From assembly GCA_019775845.1 (NCBI GenBank), contig JADQAV010000018.1, positions 565,044-629,043 of the forward strand: a DNA stretch of 64,000 nucleotides. Direction: 5' to 3'. Source of the DNA: Myrmaecium sp. VS I D KN 1 (taxonomy: Eukaryota; Ascomycota; Dothideomycetes; Valsariales; Valsariaceae). The stretch's first letter is position 1. Each line of letters begins with the position of its first letter. Below the pieces are notes generated by a model. It had not been told where the DNA came from, ran no database searches, and worked only from the letters and a program-made list of their open reading frames with translations. The position numbers were made by a program, and so were the translations under genes. This document shows positions 19,104-30,505 of this stretch, in pieces.

Positions 19104-21121
19104 GATGGCCTGTTGGTTCGCTTGGGTTGGACGAAGGACTGGAGGGACGTGTGAGTTGGATGTTTGTGTGTGGATGGTTTGGTAGATATCCAGTCTGTTT
19201 CGAGGCGCGCGCCCTCCTCCCTTTTATATCCGTTCTTCCATAACACTTCCCCTTCCACGACTCATGACATGGATGGCCTCGCCCCAGAGTGAAAGCGTGA
19301 AGGATTCACACACACGTCCCCCCCAAAAGCCGGCGGGTAGGGTATCCCAATCCAGCAACGAGCGGTCAAGCACAACAACGCAAACAAACCATCAACCCCG
19401 CCCAGCCCCAGCCCCATAAGGCCAGCAATTCAGCCGCAGCCGTACCTCGGACGTGGACCCCAATCACTACACACAAGTGTGAGTGGGGAGATTTGAAGGC
19501 AATGGGGGGATCCACACCCATATCAAGATCCTTCGGGCGGGAAAAGACGTCGTGTGATTGGGAGTCGGTGATCCACCATCTCCCCCCCGTGCTTTTCCGC
19601 ATTCGACACACGATCGTCGGAAGGAAGGGCGGGTTGCGGTCGGTCGAAAAGCAAACAGGAAACAAAAAGGGAGGATGATGGGAAACGGACGGCGGAACGG
19701 GAAGACCCAGGTAACGGCTCCGTGGTCCGGCCGGAGAACGTCCGACCGCCCCCACCGACAAGAGGGCCCGGGAGGGTGGAAGGTGGAGCGTGCCCTGGGG
19801 GCGGAAAGATCTGGTCCGCCGGCGCAACGCTCCGTCTCCGTCTACGTAGGTAATTTTGTACCCTACCTCGTATAAATAGTGTATCGTCCATCATTATGTA
19901 CATATGCATGAATCCATCCCAACCAGACCCCAATCCCAACGATGGCTGGCCCCCGGTAAAAGCTCCAGGGCTGATGTAGATCATGCTGGCATACATTGCA
20001 CACTACTGTACAAAAGCACAACTATATGCCAGAATGGAAACAAAAACGCACTAGTATTCATGGAAGGAAGAGGGAAGAGCCACGACGTTTACTCACGATA
20101 TCCTGTTGTAAAGTAAAGCTCCTCTATCAAGTACGCACGGCTAAGCGACGTGGGCAGGCACTCAGGCACCTGGAAAAGATGGGTAACCCCTGACGTTAGC
20201 CCTATACAATACAATACCGCATCCGCCCCCCTCATCCTTCGCATCCTTCATCCTTCATCCTTCCCGCCCGCCTCATCCCATCATTCTATCTCCACCGATG
20301 GCATCCTTTCATCCTCCCATCCTCCCGCCCTCCCCCTGTCGAAAGACGTATGTACAGAAACGAAGCAGGCGAAGTTCATCCAGACAGACAGCGGAGCCGG
20401 CACACACATGTCATGTCACGTCGTGTCTGCTGCGCGCTAGTTAAGCAGTGTCAAGAAAAGAAGCTTATTACTTTGCTTGTACCTATGCCCTTGAATAACG
20501 CCACAACTGGCACCCTCCCCGCTCCACATCTGAGCTCCGCAGAGGCGAGAGGGGAAGGCGTCAAGATGAGTCAGTCGGTCAACCGAGGTGAGGTGAGGTG
20601 AGACTGGGTGGTTCACGTATTGTTTGTACGCACTGTGTGTATACACATGCCACACGAACACAGATAACACATGGATGTAAGAAGGAGAGAGGAGTACGAA
20701 AGGATAAAGGGGTAACCTATCATGCTGAGAATTCGCGCCGGAGAGAGGCCGGCCGGCTAGCTGGCCGGGGTATATCATGTTCCACAGCAACATTAACAAC
20801 AACATCATCATCATCTGATGGTGAGAACTGGGCAAAGCAAGGAATCCCTCGCCGGATGTCACGATTGCCGGGTTCCGTCACAGATGTTGAGCAGCAACAT
20901 CAGTTTGTCGGAGGGAGGAGAAGGATTCATGGATTTTGTTCATTCATCTCTTTCTTATGACGATCAGCTCGCTAATTATGCAAGCAGAGCAAAGCTTGAA
21001 TCGTTGTTCGTTGTCGCCGGCAGTCATTTGCCGAAGACAAAAACCCCCCCACGGCTTGAAACCCGCAAACGGCATCCAGTGCGAGCTGGTGATGCCTGAG
21101 ACAGACGGACAGACACACCGC
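19104..21121. other. 2.0 kb intergenic region
   Basis: Promoter of the small secreted protein at its left end, 3' flank of the O-methyltransferase at its right. Frames are open but none exceeds about 160 codons or resembles a known protein. Several short purine-rich and CATCC-rich stretches (about 20220-20330) are present. No gene supported. Confidence 0.45.
19221..19228 (-). promoter_or_regulatory. TATA box of the small secreted protein
   Basis: TATAAAAG on the minus strand, about 120 bases before the ATG at 19103. It is a full consensus match at a normal fungal distance. Confidence 0.55.
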
Positions 21122-22164
21122 TTACAAAACCGTCGTGATCTCCACGAATTTCTGCTCCAGGCGAACCAACGGTCAGCAAGACATCCACAAAACACAGGAA
21201 ACATGATGAAAAAGGATCAACACAAAGACAGGAGCAACATACCGGTCCACGCGAATCCGTCTCCGCCTCCACCGACTCCGTCCGATACCTCACCGCGCCC
21301 GGCTCCCCGCTTCCCCCCTTCCGCACATACTCCAGATACTTCGGCGCGCCCGGGAAATCCGTATTGTCCGCAATCACCAACGATCCGGGCCTCAGCAACT
21401 TCAACTCCTCACACAGCTGCAGGTCCGGCAAATACAAATCCTCCCAATGATCCAAAAACACCACATCCACGCCACCCTCCTTCACCTTGCCCTCCGCATG
21501 CAACCGGCGCAGCGACTCCGCCCCGGGACCCTCCACCACATGCACGACGTCCGACAAGCCCGCCAGCTCGACGAAGTCCCGCGCGATCCGCGCGAACTCG
21601 GGATCCAGCTCGAACCCATACACATGCACATCCTTGCTTGCGCCCTCGCCGCCGTTGTTGTTCAGCTCCCGCAAGATGGCGCCCCACCCGAGCGCCGAGT
21701 TCCCCACGAAGGTGCCGAACTCGAGGAGCACCTTGGGTGGTCGGGCCATGGCGGCCAGCGCGCGCCGGGCGACGTCCAGCTTCGCGCGCCGGAAGATCAT
21801 GGGCACGCGCTGGGCGGTGGAGAAGGCGTCGATGGCGTCGAGGAGCGCCTCGGGTTGGTTGCGGAAGCGCTCGGCGGGTTGGCTGAGGATGTGGGCGTGC
21901 AGCGCTTGGGCGCGCTGTTTGGTTATTTGCTCGAACTGGAGACGGGTGGGGGGAGGCGGTTAGCGAGGCTTCGGATTTCTTTCTTCCTTGCTTTTTGATA
22001 TTTATTGCACTTACGGAGCCGTGCTCGTCGTGTCCTCCTGGCGGCATGGTGACGTTGTTATTCACGTAGTAGTAAAACGCAAGGCAAGCGACCAAAAAGG
22101 TAAGCGGGAGCAGACGTCGAAGCAGGGAGGATGAGGAGGAGGAGTTCAAGTTGCCAGTAGGCAT
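21122..22164 (-). CDS. Membrane-anchored catechol-O-methyltransferase-like protein
   Basis: Three exons on the minus strand: 22164-22015, 21935-21243 and 21151-21122 (introns 79 and 91 bases, donors GTAAGT and GTATGT, both phase 0), total 873 bases, 290 residues. Exon 1 codes a Ser-rich start and a hydrophobic anchor (LLPLTFLVACLAFYYYV, about residues 18-34). Exon 2 carries a class I SAM methyltransferase of the COMT type: LLEFGTFVGNSALGWG (SAM motif I), VYGFELDPEFARIARDF (acidic loop), VDVVFLDHWEDLYLPDL and LRPGSLVIADN. The last exon holds only nine codons and adds KFVEITTVL, matching the usual COMT ending. It probably methylates a catechol hydroxyl with Mg2+; the anchor suggests a membrane location. 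An internal start (MPPGGHDEH) would give a soluble form. Confidence 0.88.
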
Positions 22165-23075
22165 CAAACACGAAAAAGAGAGGTAAGGATAGATACCACA
22201 GTACAGTACGCACTCCGAGGTGGGACAAATATATATATATATACATACAATGATTGATGTACGTATGTCCACCTACCCCACCTATTCACCTACCTCGTTC
22301 CCACCTTGCGAGGTGGGGTGGGGTGGAGGGGAGGGGAGGGGAGAGGAGGGGCAGTGCCCGTCACGGCAGTGCAAGACGGAAGCACGAAGAGAGGGAAAGA
22401 GTGAGCTTTCCTCGCGTAAACCTGCCGTAACCCCGTCGAATGGTCGGTGGGGTGCGGACGAGATGACGCGTCTGCTGCCCCTCCTCCCCTCCTTCTTTCC
22501 TGCGCGCCCAGGTGCAGTGCTGTAAAAGCGGCTGATGATGCCACTCACATTTATTGTGGGAATCAGATTAGATGGCGTACTGTACCCAGATAACAGCCCT
22601 GAAAGCGTGGAATAAGCCGGGAATAAACCACAACCATTTGTGGTGCATCGGCTGCTATTGCCTGCGCTTCGCTTTCTCGGCCCTATTAATTCTCTCTCAC
22701 TCACTCACACACGGCAAGATGGCGTACGGATAACGAATACGCACGCAGCTCCGAGTATGGGGGATTGACGTCAAAAAGAAGGCCTGGTCAGGAAAAGGAT
22801 CCAGATGGAGTTGACGTCATTTTCTTTCTGGAGAATCATGAGCTCAAAAATCCTTCGTTCACTGGACGGTGACGAGCTCGATAATCTTCTGATTATGAAG
22901 GAAAAGATGGAGAAATTCTGATCAGAGGGGAGAAATACAAAGGTAAACGCTCCGAAAGGTACTAGTAAAGGTTCCAAAGAGAATCACACATCTCCATCCC
23001 ATCTCAACGCAACGCCATCGAAAGTCCAGCACCAAGAGGTGAGCAGACAGAAAGAAAAGACTCTCATCGTCCCTC
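22165..23075. other. Intergenic region upstream of the O-methyltransferase
   Basis: Holds the promoter of the minus-strand O-methyltransferase, including a short AT run near 22228-22243 and a G-rich block, then the 3' flank of the FAD oxidoreductase. No gene seen. Confidence 0.5.
22315..22351 (+). other. G-quadruplex-prone G-run cluster
   Basis: Six runs of four G (22315-22318, 22320-22323, 22328-22331, 22333-22336, 22338-22341, 22348-22351) separated mostly by one to four bases, with one gap of six. This fits the G4 consensus and lies about 150-190 bases upstream of the O-methyltransferase start, on the non-coding strand. Confidence 0.6.
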
Positions 23076-24305
23076 CTACTTCCCCTCCAACGTCTTCCGG
23101 CCCATCCCCGCAAAGAACCCTCTCCCCTTAACCAGCCAGACGAACCAGCCAGGCACGCCCCAGCCCATGATCTGTCCGACCCCGCTGCGATCCCCGATGG
23201 GCACCAGCATCGTGTCGCGCATGGGCTTGAACGGCTTCACCTTGAAGGCGCCCTTCCCGTCAACTTCAGCCAGCCGACCCAACCCCTCGGCCACGTCCCG
23301 AGCCAGGCTGCTCGACAGCGGACCCACGGCCGAGTTCACGTCAAACACATTACCCTTGCTGTAGCTCGCCACATCGCCAATGGCATACACGCCCGGCGCG
23401 CCCTTAACGCGCATCGTCTCCTCTTCTGTCGCGACGCGTCGGCGCTCGTCCAGCCACACCGGCGGCAGGAAGCCCGCGTTCGCCGTCCCACCCGTGCAGT
23501 CCAGAAACAGATCCACCTCGACCTCCTCGACCTCGTCGCTGCCCTCGCTCTTCCACATCCGCACCTTCTGCTTCCGCCCGTCCGCGTAGCTCGTGTGCGC
23601 GAACACCTTCTTCCCGTGCACGACCGTCACGCCCAGCGCGCCGAGCCGGCGCTCCGCCGCGGCCGACGTCTTCGCGTGCAGGCCCGCCAGCACGCGCGTC
23701 CCGCCCGAGAGCAGCGTGAGTTGCGCGGACGGGTACGCGCATGTGATCTCCCCGGCTGTCTCGACACCGACAGGACCACCGCCGGCGATCAGGATAGATT
23801 GGGCGGACTGGAGCGTGGCACGGGTGGCGTCGAGCGCGGAGGCGGTCGGGCCTGGGTCATCGTGGAGACTCCACAAAGGGGAGGCGGAGGTGGCGCCGGT
23901 GGCGATGATGAGGCTCGCGTAGGCGAGCGTGTTGGCCTCTTCTGCGTCGGTCTTGTAGGTGACCGTCTTGCTCGCCTCGTTCACGGCGCTGGCCAGGCCG
24001 ATGTGGAGCTGGAATTCCCGGGCGGAGTACTGAGCGAAGGCTGGGGCGATAGGGAGGAGCAAGGTCGAGGTGGGGATCTGGGAGGGCTTGCTGAGGCTGC
24101 GTGGGGTGGGGATCTTCCAGAAGAACTGCGGGGACGGAGTGAGGAGGTGGAGGGTGTAGGTCTTGTGAGGGTTGAGCTGGTTGAGGGCAGGGATGGTGTG
24201 GCGGAGGAGGTGGTGAGCGAGGGTTACACCGGCGATATTGCCGCCCAGGATGAGGATTGGGTGGGTGGTGGTCCCTTTGTCCGGCGAGCTGTCGGGGGAG
24301 GACAT
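23076..24305 (-). CDS. AIF/AMID-like FAD-dependent NAD(P)H oxidoreductase
   Basis: Intronless, 409 residues. The first nucleotide-binding site reads ILILGGNIAGVTLA (about residues 17-30), the second SILIAGGGPVGVETAGE (about 168-184), and the FAD-closing motif is GVYAIGDVASY (about 313-323), so both Rossmann domains of the pyridine nucleotide-disulfide oxidoreductase fold are present. No redox-active CxxxxC is visible. The layout and length match the AIFM2/FSP1 (AMID) and type II NADH dehydrogenase neighbourhood, which reduce quinones with NAD(P)H at membranes. There is no clear presequence or transmembrane segment. The C-terminus has hydrophobic patches (WFVWLV) that may dip into a membrane. 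Exact substrate is unknown. Confidence 0.85.
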   Translation of the reverse strand: MSSPDSSPDKGTTTHPILILGGNIAGVTLAHHLLRHTIPALNQLNPHKTYTLHLLTPSPQFFWKIPTPRSLSKPSQIPTSTLLLPIAPAFAQYSAREFQLHIGLASAVNEASKTVTYKTDAEEANTLAYASLIIATGATSASPLWSLHDDPGPTASALDATRATLQSAQSILIAGGGPVGVETAGEITCAYPSAQLTLLSGGTRVLAGLHAKTSAAAERRLGALGVTVVHGKKVFAHTSYADGRKQKVRMWKSEGSDEVEEVEVDLFLDCTGGTANAGFLPPVWLDERRRVATEEETMRVKGAPGVYAIGDVASYSKGNVFDVNSAVGPLSSSLARDVAEGLGRLAEVDGKGAFKVKPFKPMRDTMLVPIGDRSGVGQIMGWGVPGWFVWLVKGRGFFAGMGRKTLEGK

Positions 24306-25092
24306 GGCGACGGTTGCTGACGTTCACCGACGCGGATAGTGATAAGGCGGACGCTGTCAATAGATAGCTGCACGCTGCGACGATGGGCAGGAAATCGCAG
24401 CGCCGAAGGACGAAGGCAGCGCGTTTAGTAAGTGAAAGGAGGAAGTGTGGAAGAGAGAGAGGATTGTCGGGGGAGGAGGAGAGTACAAGTATTAGTAGAT
24501 GCCCTGCAATGGATGTATAAATAGAGTCGCAGTCGCACGTCGTAGCTGCCTGATGCACCTCAGCCGCCACGCCAAGCCGTTTCCGGTCTCCCTGACGGGA
24601 TGTCGGCCGATCCGACGCGCCGAACCACCGGAGGAGCAGCTCCGTTGGTATCTGGCCTCAGGCACATCAATGTACTTCTGTCAGCCTCTATAGGCAGGAG
24701 CACGTCAAGTAGGTACCTGACTCGACGTTGACAATATAGGGGATGCCAAAGCCGCAGCGCAAGTGACCGCTTGTGGAAAAACAGCCTCCCCCGGCAGCCC
24801 GAACAAATAAAGCTTAAAGAGCGCTTCTTCCGCATGAGGGACTACAATACCTACCAATGCACACGGTCACTGAAAGGCAAGGGGGAAAACATGGACTATT
24901 CCAGCTGTGAGGTGAGGTGGTGGATTCGAAAGAAAAAGCACGTTCTCGGATATCGGTACAGGTATCAAAGTATAAAAGGAACAGCTGGGGAGATAGCAAA
25001 CATCATCGTCGAGATCGTTATCATCATCAACATTCGTCTAAAAGCGTACAAGAAAAGGAAAAGGGAACAGAAAGATCATCACGCAACGACAA
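24306..25092. other. Intergenic region
   Basis: Promoter side of the FAD oxidoreductase and 3' flank of the MFS carrier, both minus strand. A TATAAATAG sequence at about 24515-24523 is on the plus strand and faces no gene. Nothing else identified. Confidence 0.45.
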
Positions 25093-26592
25093 CTACACCA
25101 AATACCTAAAGCTCTTGTTCAACATCTCCGGCCGATTCTCCACGCCAGCCGGGAGCTCCCCATCCGCCGACGCGCCCGCCTCCTCCCTCTCCATCCGCTC
25201 GTTCTCCCGGACGAGGATGCAGCGGAAGATCCAGCAGCCGACGACGGTGGCGCCGAACATGGCGGTGACGATGCCGTAGCTGTTGCGGAAGCCGTTGGCC
25301 TCGAGGTCCCAGACGTAGCTGCCGGCCACGTTGCCGAGCTGGGAGAAGGCGTTGACGAGGGCGATGGCGACGGCGCGCTTGGCGGGCGGGCGGGGGAAGC
25401 TGGAGGAGATCCAGGAGTAGAAGACGATGAAGCCGGCGTAGCTGGAGGCCTGCAGGAACAGCGCCACGTACCGCGCCGCCACGTTCAGCGTGGACATGGA
25501 GATGACGAAGCCGATTAAGCCCAGGACGATGGGCCCGGTGATGTGCCAGAACTTGTCCTGCGTCCGGTCCGAGTGCCAGGCGTTCGCGAGCGAGACCAGG
25601 CAGGCGAAGGCCCAGGGCGGGGCGGACATGAGCAGCGTGGGCACGTAGCCGAAGCCGAGGGTGGCGGTGAGGGTGGGGAAGAAGGCGTTGAAGGAGAGGC
25701 CGACGACGTAGGCCGTCAGCGTGAACATCATCACGTACACCTTGAGGTCGGACAGGGCCATGGTCAGGCCGGCGAAGGCGCCCTGCTCGGGCGCGTCGCT
25801 GTCCGCCTCGCCGACGTCCTCCGTCATCCGAAGTTGGGCGACGTACCGCTCCTCCTCGGTGAAGCCGCGGGTGTTGTGCGGCAGGTCCGGCAGGACGAAG
25901 GCGGCCAGGATGGCGACGAACATGGTCGCCGCGCCCTCGATCCAGAAGAGCCAGCGCCAGGCCGGGTGGCCGAGCGAGCCCTGCATGTTCGACAGCACGC
26001 CCGCGCCCACCAGGGCGGAGAACGCGTTCGAGATCAGGTTGCCGCAGAAGAGGATGGCGTTGCGGGTGGTGAGCTCGCGCCGGGTGTACCACTTGGACAG
26101 GATCATCAGGGCGCCCGGCAGGAAGGCGGCCTCGACGAAGCCGAGGAAGAAGCGGACGAGCACCATGCCGGTGAAGTTGTGGACCACGCCCGAGAGCGTG
26201 GAGACCATCCCCCAGAGCAGCATGGCCACGCCGATGTACCACGACGGCCGGGAGACGAGGTTGATGACCATGTTCGACGGCACTTGCATCAGGATATAGC
26301 CGACGTAGAGGATGGAGAGGCAGGTCGCGTATTGGTTGTAGGTGAGGCCGAGGTCGGTCTGCAGCCCCTTCAGCCGCGCGGCGGAGATGTTGTTGCGGTC
26401 GAGGTAGTTGAGGATGTAGAGGAGGACGAAGAGAGAGCAGCGGGCGTCCAGCTTCCGCTTCAGGCTCTTCTCCACCCGAGCGCGGTGCTCGGGAGACATG
26501 GCTTGCGGGCCATTGCTGGACGAGATCTGATTTTCGACGTGCTGGTGAACTTCAACTTTTTCCGACACGGTGTCGGCCTCTGGCTTGTCCAT
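25093..26592 (-). CDS. MFS transporter, anion:cation symporter (allantoate permease/Dal5-like) family
   Basis: Intronless, 499 residues with about twelve hydrophobic segments and cytoplasmic ends. Family marks are YILNYLDRNNISAARLKG in TM1 (about residues 59-76), MQVPSNMV in TM2, the FFLGFVEAAFLPGALMILSKWYTRRE block in TM4-5 and EGAATMFVAILAAFVLPDLP after TM6. Known fungal members carry allantoate, nicotinate, pantothenate, biotin or other organic anions with H+. Substrate cannot be read here. The N-terminus has a Glu/His-rich stretch, the C-terminus an acidic tail after about residue 465. A TATA-like CATAAATA lies about 160 bases upstream on the minus strand. Confidence 0.92.
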   Translation of the reverse strand: MDKPEADTVSEKVEVHQHVENQISSSNGPQAMSPEHRARVEKSLKRKLDARCSLFVLLYILNYLDRNNISAARLKGLQTDLGLTYNQYATCLSILYVGYILMQVPSNMVINLVSRPSWYIGVAMLLWGMVSTLSGVVHNFTGMVLVRFFLGFVEAAFLPGALMILSKWYTRRELTTRNAILFCGNLISNAFSALVGAGVLSNMQGSLGHPAWRWLFWIEGAATMFVAILAAFVLPDLPHNTRGFTEEERYVAQLRMTEDVGEADSDAPEQGAFAGLTMALSDLKVYVMMFTLTAYVVGLSFNAFFPTLTATLGFGYVPTLLMSAPPWAFACLVSLANAWHSDRTQDKFWHITGPIVLGLIGFVISMSTLNVAARYVALFLQASSYAGFIVFYSWISSSFPRPPAKRAVAIALVNAFSQLGNVAGSYVWDLEANGFRNSYGIVTAMFGATVVGCWIFRCILVRENERMEREEAGASADGELPAGVENRPEMLNKSFRYLV

Positions 26593-28934
26593 GGTGGTGA
26601 TGGTGGTGGAAGGTCAACACCCTGCGTTGGCGGGTTGGGTGTCGATCGGGGAGAGAGGGGTAGAGCACCAAGGAAGGATGGAGAGGCGGGAGCGGAGGTT
26701 CAAGGAGGGGAGGAAGCGGATAGCGGGAGAGAACTGTTCACGGAAGGTATTTATGTGCCCGCCGTACATGAGGGGAGGGGAAACCCCGTGGGGCAAAGAA
26801 TCATCATCTTTTCCGCCATCCTTGGAGTTGAATGACACTAGCAGACCGCCGTGGAGCATTGGTCCTCCACGCCGCGGCATTTGGAACCGGGGGCGGCGGC
26901 GATGAGTGGTTGGACGGCGATAGAGGGTGGATGCCGGGCTGCCGGGGTGGATACGGGGGTGGATACGGGGTTGGGCTCGCTTCTGGAGAGACGGTCCGAT
27001 TTCCCCATACGGGCGCCTGCGCAAAGCCCGACGAGACGCACCCATGGGGAACCGACCAGAGGCGGGATGCAGTCTTTCAGAAGCAACATGATGCCGACAT
27101 CTATATAAAACACGGCAGTAGAAGTTCTGAGATGATTCACAGGCGTGGTGAAATGAGGGTGGCCGAACTAATATGCATATTATGGCGAGAGAGGGTGTAG
27201 AAAAAAGATGGTGAATTGCCGGGGTCAAAAGCCGGGGGGTCGCGGGGAAAGGCCGTCTGGGGTTCGTTCAAATGCCGGTGGGCGGGGGGTGGGGACGGGT
27301 GAAGTTCGGGCGGGTGCGGAAATCAAAGCGGGGGGTGACGGAAGTGGATGAATCGCGTGGGTGAGAACAGCACGCATCCCGAACATGCATGCATGCAGCG
27401 GACGGACCCGGCTCCTTGCAGCTTCTAGAAAGAAACGAAAAGAAAACGTGAGATCGGGAATTTGGCGAGATGCACATGGCAGATATATTGTATAGTATAC
27501 TTATTTTCTTCTGTTATTTCGCGGAAGACAAAAGAGACATCTACATCTCGCTCATGTCCCTTCCTTAGTCTAGATCTCTCACATCGACGCAGAGAATAAC
27601 TGTTGTCTGAATATATCCATGTAACATCATATTCCATATTGCGAACGGCTCTTGGATCTGGCCCATATATCAACATCCTTCTCCGTTCCATAAGCCGATG
27701 ATAAGGGGATACAAGAGAGCAGCGATGTTTCATATAACCCTCCATTGTATCCTCGTCCAGTGAACTATGGCGTGCATCCCCTATTCTGGGGTTGATCTCG
27801 TCTTTCATTTTGGGCCCCTTGTGAAGCCAAGCCCAGGAGGTAGGCCACGAAGAACATATACATGTACGCTGGTGCGGAAAGAACGTGTTGTAGTCATAAT
27901 TGAAACACTGAGAGGAAGGATAAAAGGCACAAGGACTTACACTAGTTCTCCACCGTGTAGAGAGGATGAAATGAGGGGTGTTTACTGTTCATCGTTGGAG
28001 GGTGGAAGGAAGGTACTAATGCAGGTAGGACTCTCTCTCTACACCCCTAGGGTTTCCTTTCTCTCTTCACAATCACATACGTATAACGTGGCTCGCACAT
28101 GCAGAAGCCCAAGCTACTCATATCCATTTTCCCAAAGACCACGGCTCTCTCTCCGTCTCTTGTGTTAAAAGCGATCGCCAAGGATGGTGGCTTCCTATGT
28201 AGTATGAGAAGGATGACAATGCGGGGCAAGGAAACCTTGTTCAGCCTTGCCGGGGTCCGCAGTATCTGGTCGACCAGGAATCGTGAACTCCCCATCTCGA
28301 GTACAGCTGAAGCACGAATGGAACGCTTACAGCGTAGTCCGGTTGCAGTGCTGCTTGAGGCCTGGGTATCACGAGGCGCAGCTTTACGCGTCTCCTCTAT
28401 ATCTATTAGCAGTGGATGACATAGATGCTCTGCAACCTGTAGCATTGAAGGTAAACGCTCGTCGATCTTTGTCGATGTCCGGTGCGAAAATGACAGGAAA
28501 TAACGTCACGCATGATGTACATTGTCATCTATTGCTCTGCCTCAGCTACATCGGTACCCTCCCAGGCCGGAACCCATTTCTAAAACCGTTAGCACGAGGT
28601 AATGTACACTGCCCTGAATGTCCAAAGGGTGGGAGCTGGTAGGCCAGTCCGAAGGCCGAAACCACGGCCTTTATGCCCATTCTAAAGGTGAGGGAGAGGG
28701 GCAAGTAAGTAAGCTAAGGAAAGGAAAGGTCTGACAAACCTCTCCAGTGTCTCTGAGCAAACAGACAAAAGGAAAAAAAAGGGGGGGAATGACTCTCAGC
28801 CTGTGCCAAAGAAACGCGAGCTTCGGACTTCCTTATCGCCCAAATAGCAACGCTCTGAGCAAGTCTCTGGTATCATCGTCGTCACCATCAGCGAATTCCA
28901 AGAACCCCCCCAAAAGAGGACAACCTCGCTCATC
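26593..28934. other. 2.3 kb intergenic region
   Basis: Promoter of the MFS carrier at its left (TATA-like CATAAATA at 26748-26755, minus strand), then DNA without a credible gene up to the orphan gene. Around 26940-26975 a GGGTGGATAC element is repeated in tandem. Two open frames near 27770-28450 overlap on opposite strands and look like no known protein. Confidence 0.45.
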
Positions 28935-29330
28935 TCACGAACCCAGCGCCGCCCTCAACCCCTCCACCACCTCCTCATACGTCGGCTCGTCCGGCCAGCC
29001 GACAGGGTCACCGACAGGGTCGCCGTGAGCGAGGACGCGAGCCTTGTAGCGCTTCCGGCCGCCGTCGTCGTCGTGGCCGGGCCGCTCGCGGATGAACTCT
29101 AGCTGGAACTTGCGCTTGATGATGAACCGGTTCCGGACGTGGCAGGTGACCCACTCGCCGTCGAGCCAGACGCCCTTGATGTCCTCCGGGCGCAGCTCGC
29201 GCAGGTACTGCTGCAGGCTGTAGGTGAAGAAGTAGAATGGCTGGAAGGAGGCGGAGGGGGCAGATGTCAGCTGCGCGGGTCTTTGGTCTGGTGGAAAGGG
29301 AGGGAGGGGAGGGAGGAGTGACTTACCATG
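28935..29330 (-). CDS. Orphan small protein with an isolated start codon
   Basis: I read two exons on the minus strand: 29330-29328, which is only the ATG, and 29240-28935, joined across an 87-base intron with a perfect GTAAGT donor and CAG acceptor. The product has 102 residues and starts MPFYFFTYSLQQYLRELRP. The frame of exon 2 has no other ATG upstream without reading through the intron, so the split start is the simplest model. The protein is soluble, with a Trp-Leu-Asp-Gly-Glu-Trp turn (GVWLDGEWVTCHVRN), a basic strand (FIIKRKFQLEFIRERPG), an Asp run, and a C-terminal helix EEVVEGLRAALG. GDPVGDPVG is a small internal duplication. I do not recognise the family. The coding quality of exon 2 (balanced, no stops, GC-rich third positions) supports a real gene. 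Confidence 0.6.
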   Translation of the reverse strand, partial: HGKSLLPPLPPFPPDQRPAQLTSAPSASFQPFYFFTYSLQQYLRELRPEDIKGVWLDGEWVTCHVRNRFIIKRKFQLEFIRERPGHDDDGGRKRYKARVLAHGDPVGDPVGWPDEPTYEEVVEGLRAALGS

Positions 29331-30505
29331 GTTGTCTCCTCGCGTGGATTGTATGTCTCTGTGTGTGTGGTTTGGCTTGGTGGTCTTTCGTGTCGGGTGG
29401 TCGTGTGTGAGCGACGACAGCACGCGTTACTCGACCGTCGTAGTCAACGTGTACGCAGGCCCGAAGGCACGCTTCTTTGTGAGTGCGGCAGGATGCAGGT
29501 CCAGCTCTAACCTTCCACGTTCCAGTAGGTAGTGAATGGTAAAGCTGGGGAACTGTAGACAGTAACGCGCAAGTGTGTTCCGCTTTGGTGAGAGAGAAAG
29601 GCAGGACTCTGAAAGGAACGACAACGGAGGTGGTGCTTTGAAGAACAGTCATAGAACCGGAAATTTGCTGGGAAGAACAGGTCACGACCACGTGGTTGAG
29701 GAGGCATGCAGGAATTAATCTTCATCTTTTGCCCACTTTACTTACCCACGGAACGTGGACCGTCACGATGCATGCCCCGGTGGTGCCTCAGCATAGTTGC
29801 AAAGCGATCAAGGCACTCACTTAAATCCTGGCTAAAATCTTTAGACATAGGAGACTTATCGGACTTGGTGTCCAGTTCAACTTCTTTGGACAGGTTAGGA
29901 CACTCGTATACAATATCATAGATACGACGCACCGATGTCGGAAAAGGGCAAACGTGAGGCTTACCGATCATACAGATAGAGGAGCTGCAGGTGGCTTCCT
30001 TGCTTTTCCAATCCCTCTCACTTATCCCGGTTTGCTCCAATATTGGACCGAGATAGCACGGTGAAGTTGCTGTTACAGCTCTTCCTTCTAACCACGTCCA
30101 GGAATATCGTCATACCTTGTGAATCCGTGCCGCTGTGCGTGGACGATCTAGGGGGCAGGGGTGGGGATTTCCATATATCAATGAAGGATACATAGCTGAG
30201 TTTGGTTCCCTCAAAGACCCAAGCTAAGCCTGTGCTAACTCCATTCGTTCTTCTTGCATACATGCAGAAAAGATTTCTCGAAGACGATCCCAGCGCATAC
30301 TATAATGGAAGCGTGTAAACCATGCAACATAGAATCCATGCAAACGAGTGTAGGCAAGAAAACACAAACTTCGCTTTTTGCTAACCTATCCGAGATCCAC
30401 AAGTACAAGCAAACAGGCCGACCCCATGAAACACCCAACAGACCCAAGGTACATATACATATCCTATCAATATTCCGTTCCACCACCAGGGACCACTCCC
30501 AGCAT
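29331..30505. other. 1.2 kb intergenic region
   Basis: Promoter and leader of the orphan gene, then the 3' flank of UTP10. Short frames only. Nothing recognised. Confidence 0.5.

Noticed and set aside
16834-26592. Secondary-metabolite cluster around the nitronate monooxygenase, O-methyltransferase, FAD oxidoreductase and MFS carrier
   Set aside because: Tailoring-type enzymes and a transporter are present, but there is no polyketide, peptide or terpene synthase and no pathway regulator, and the spacers are large.
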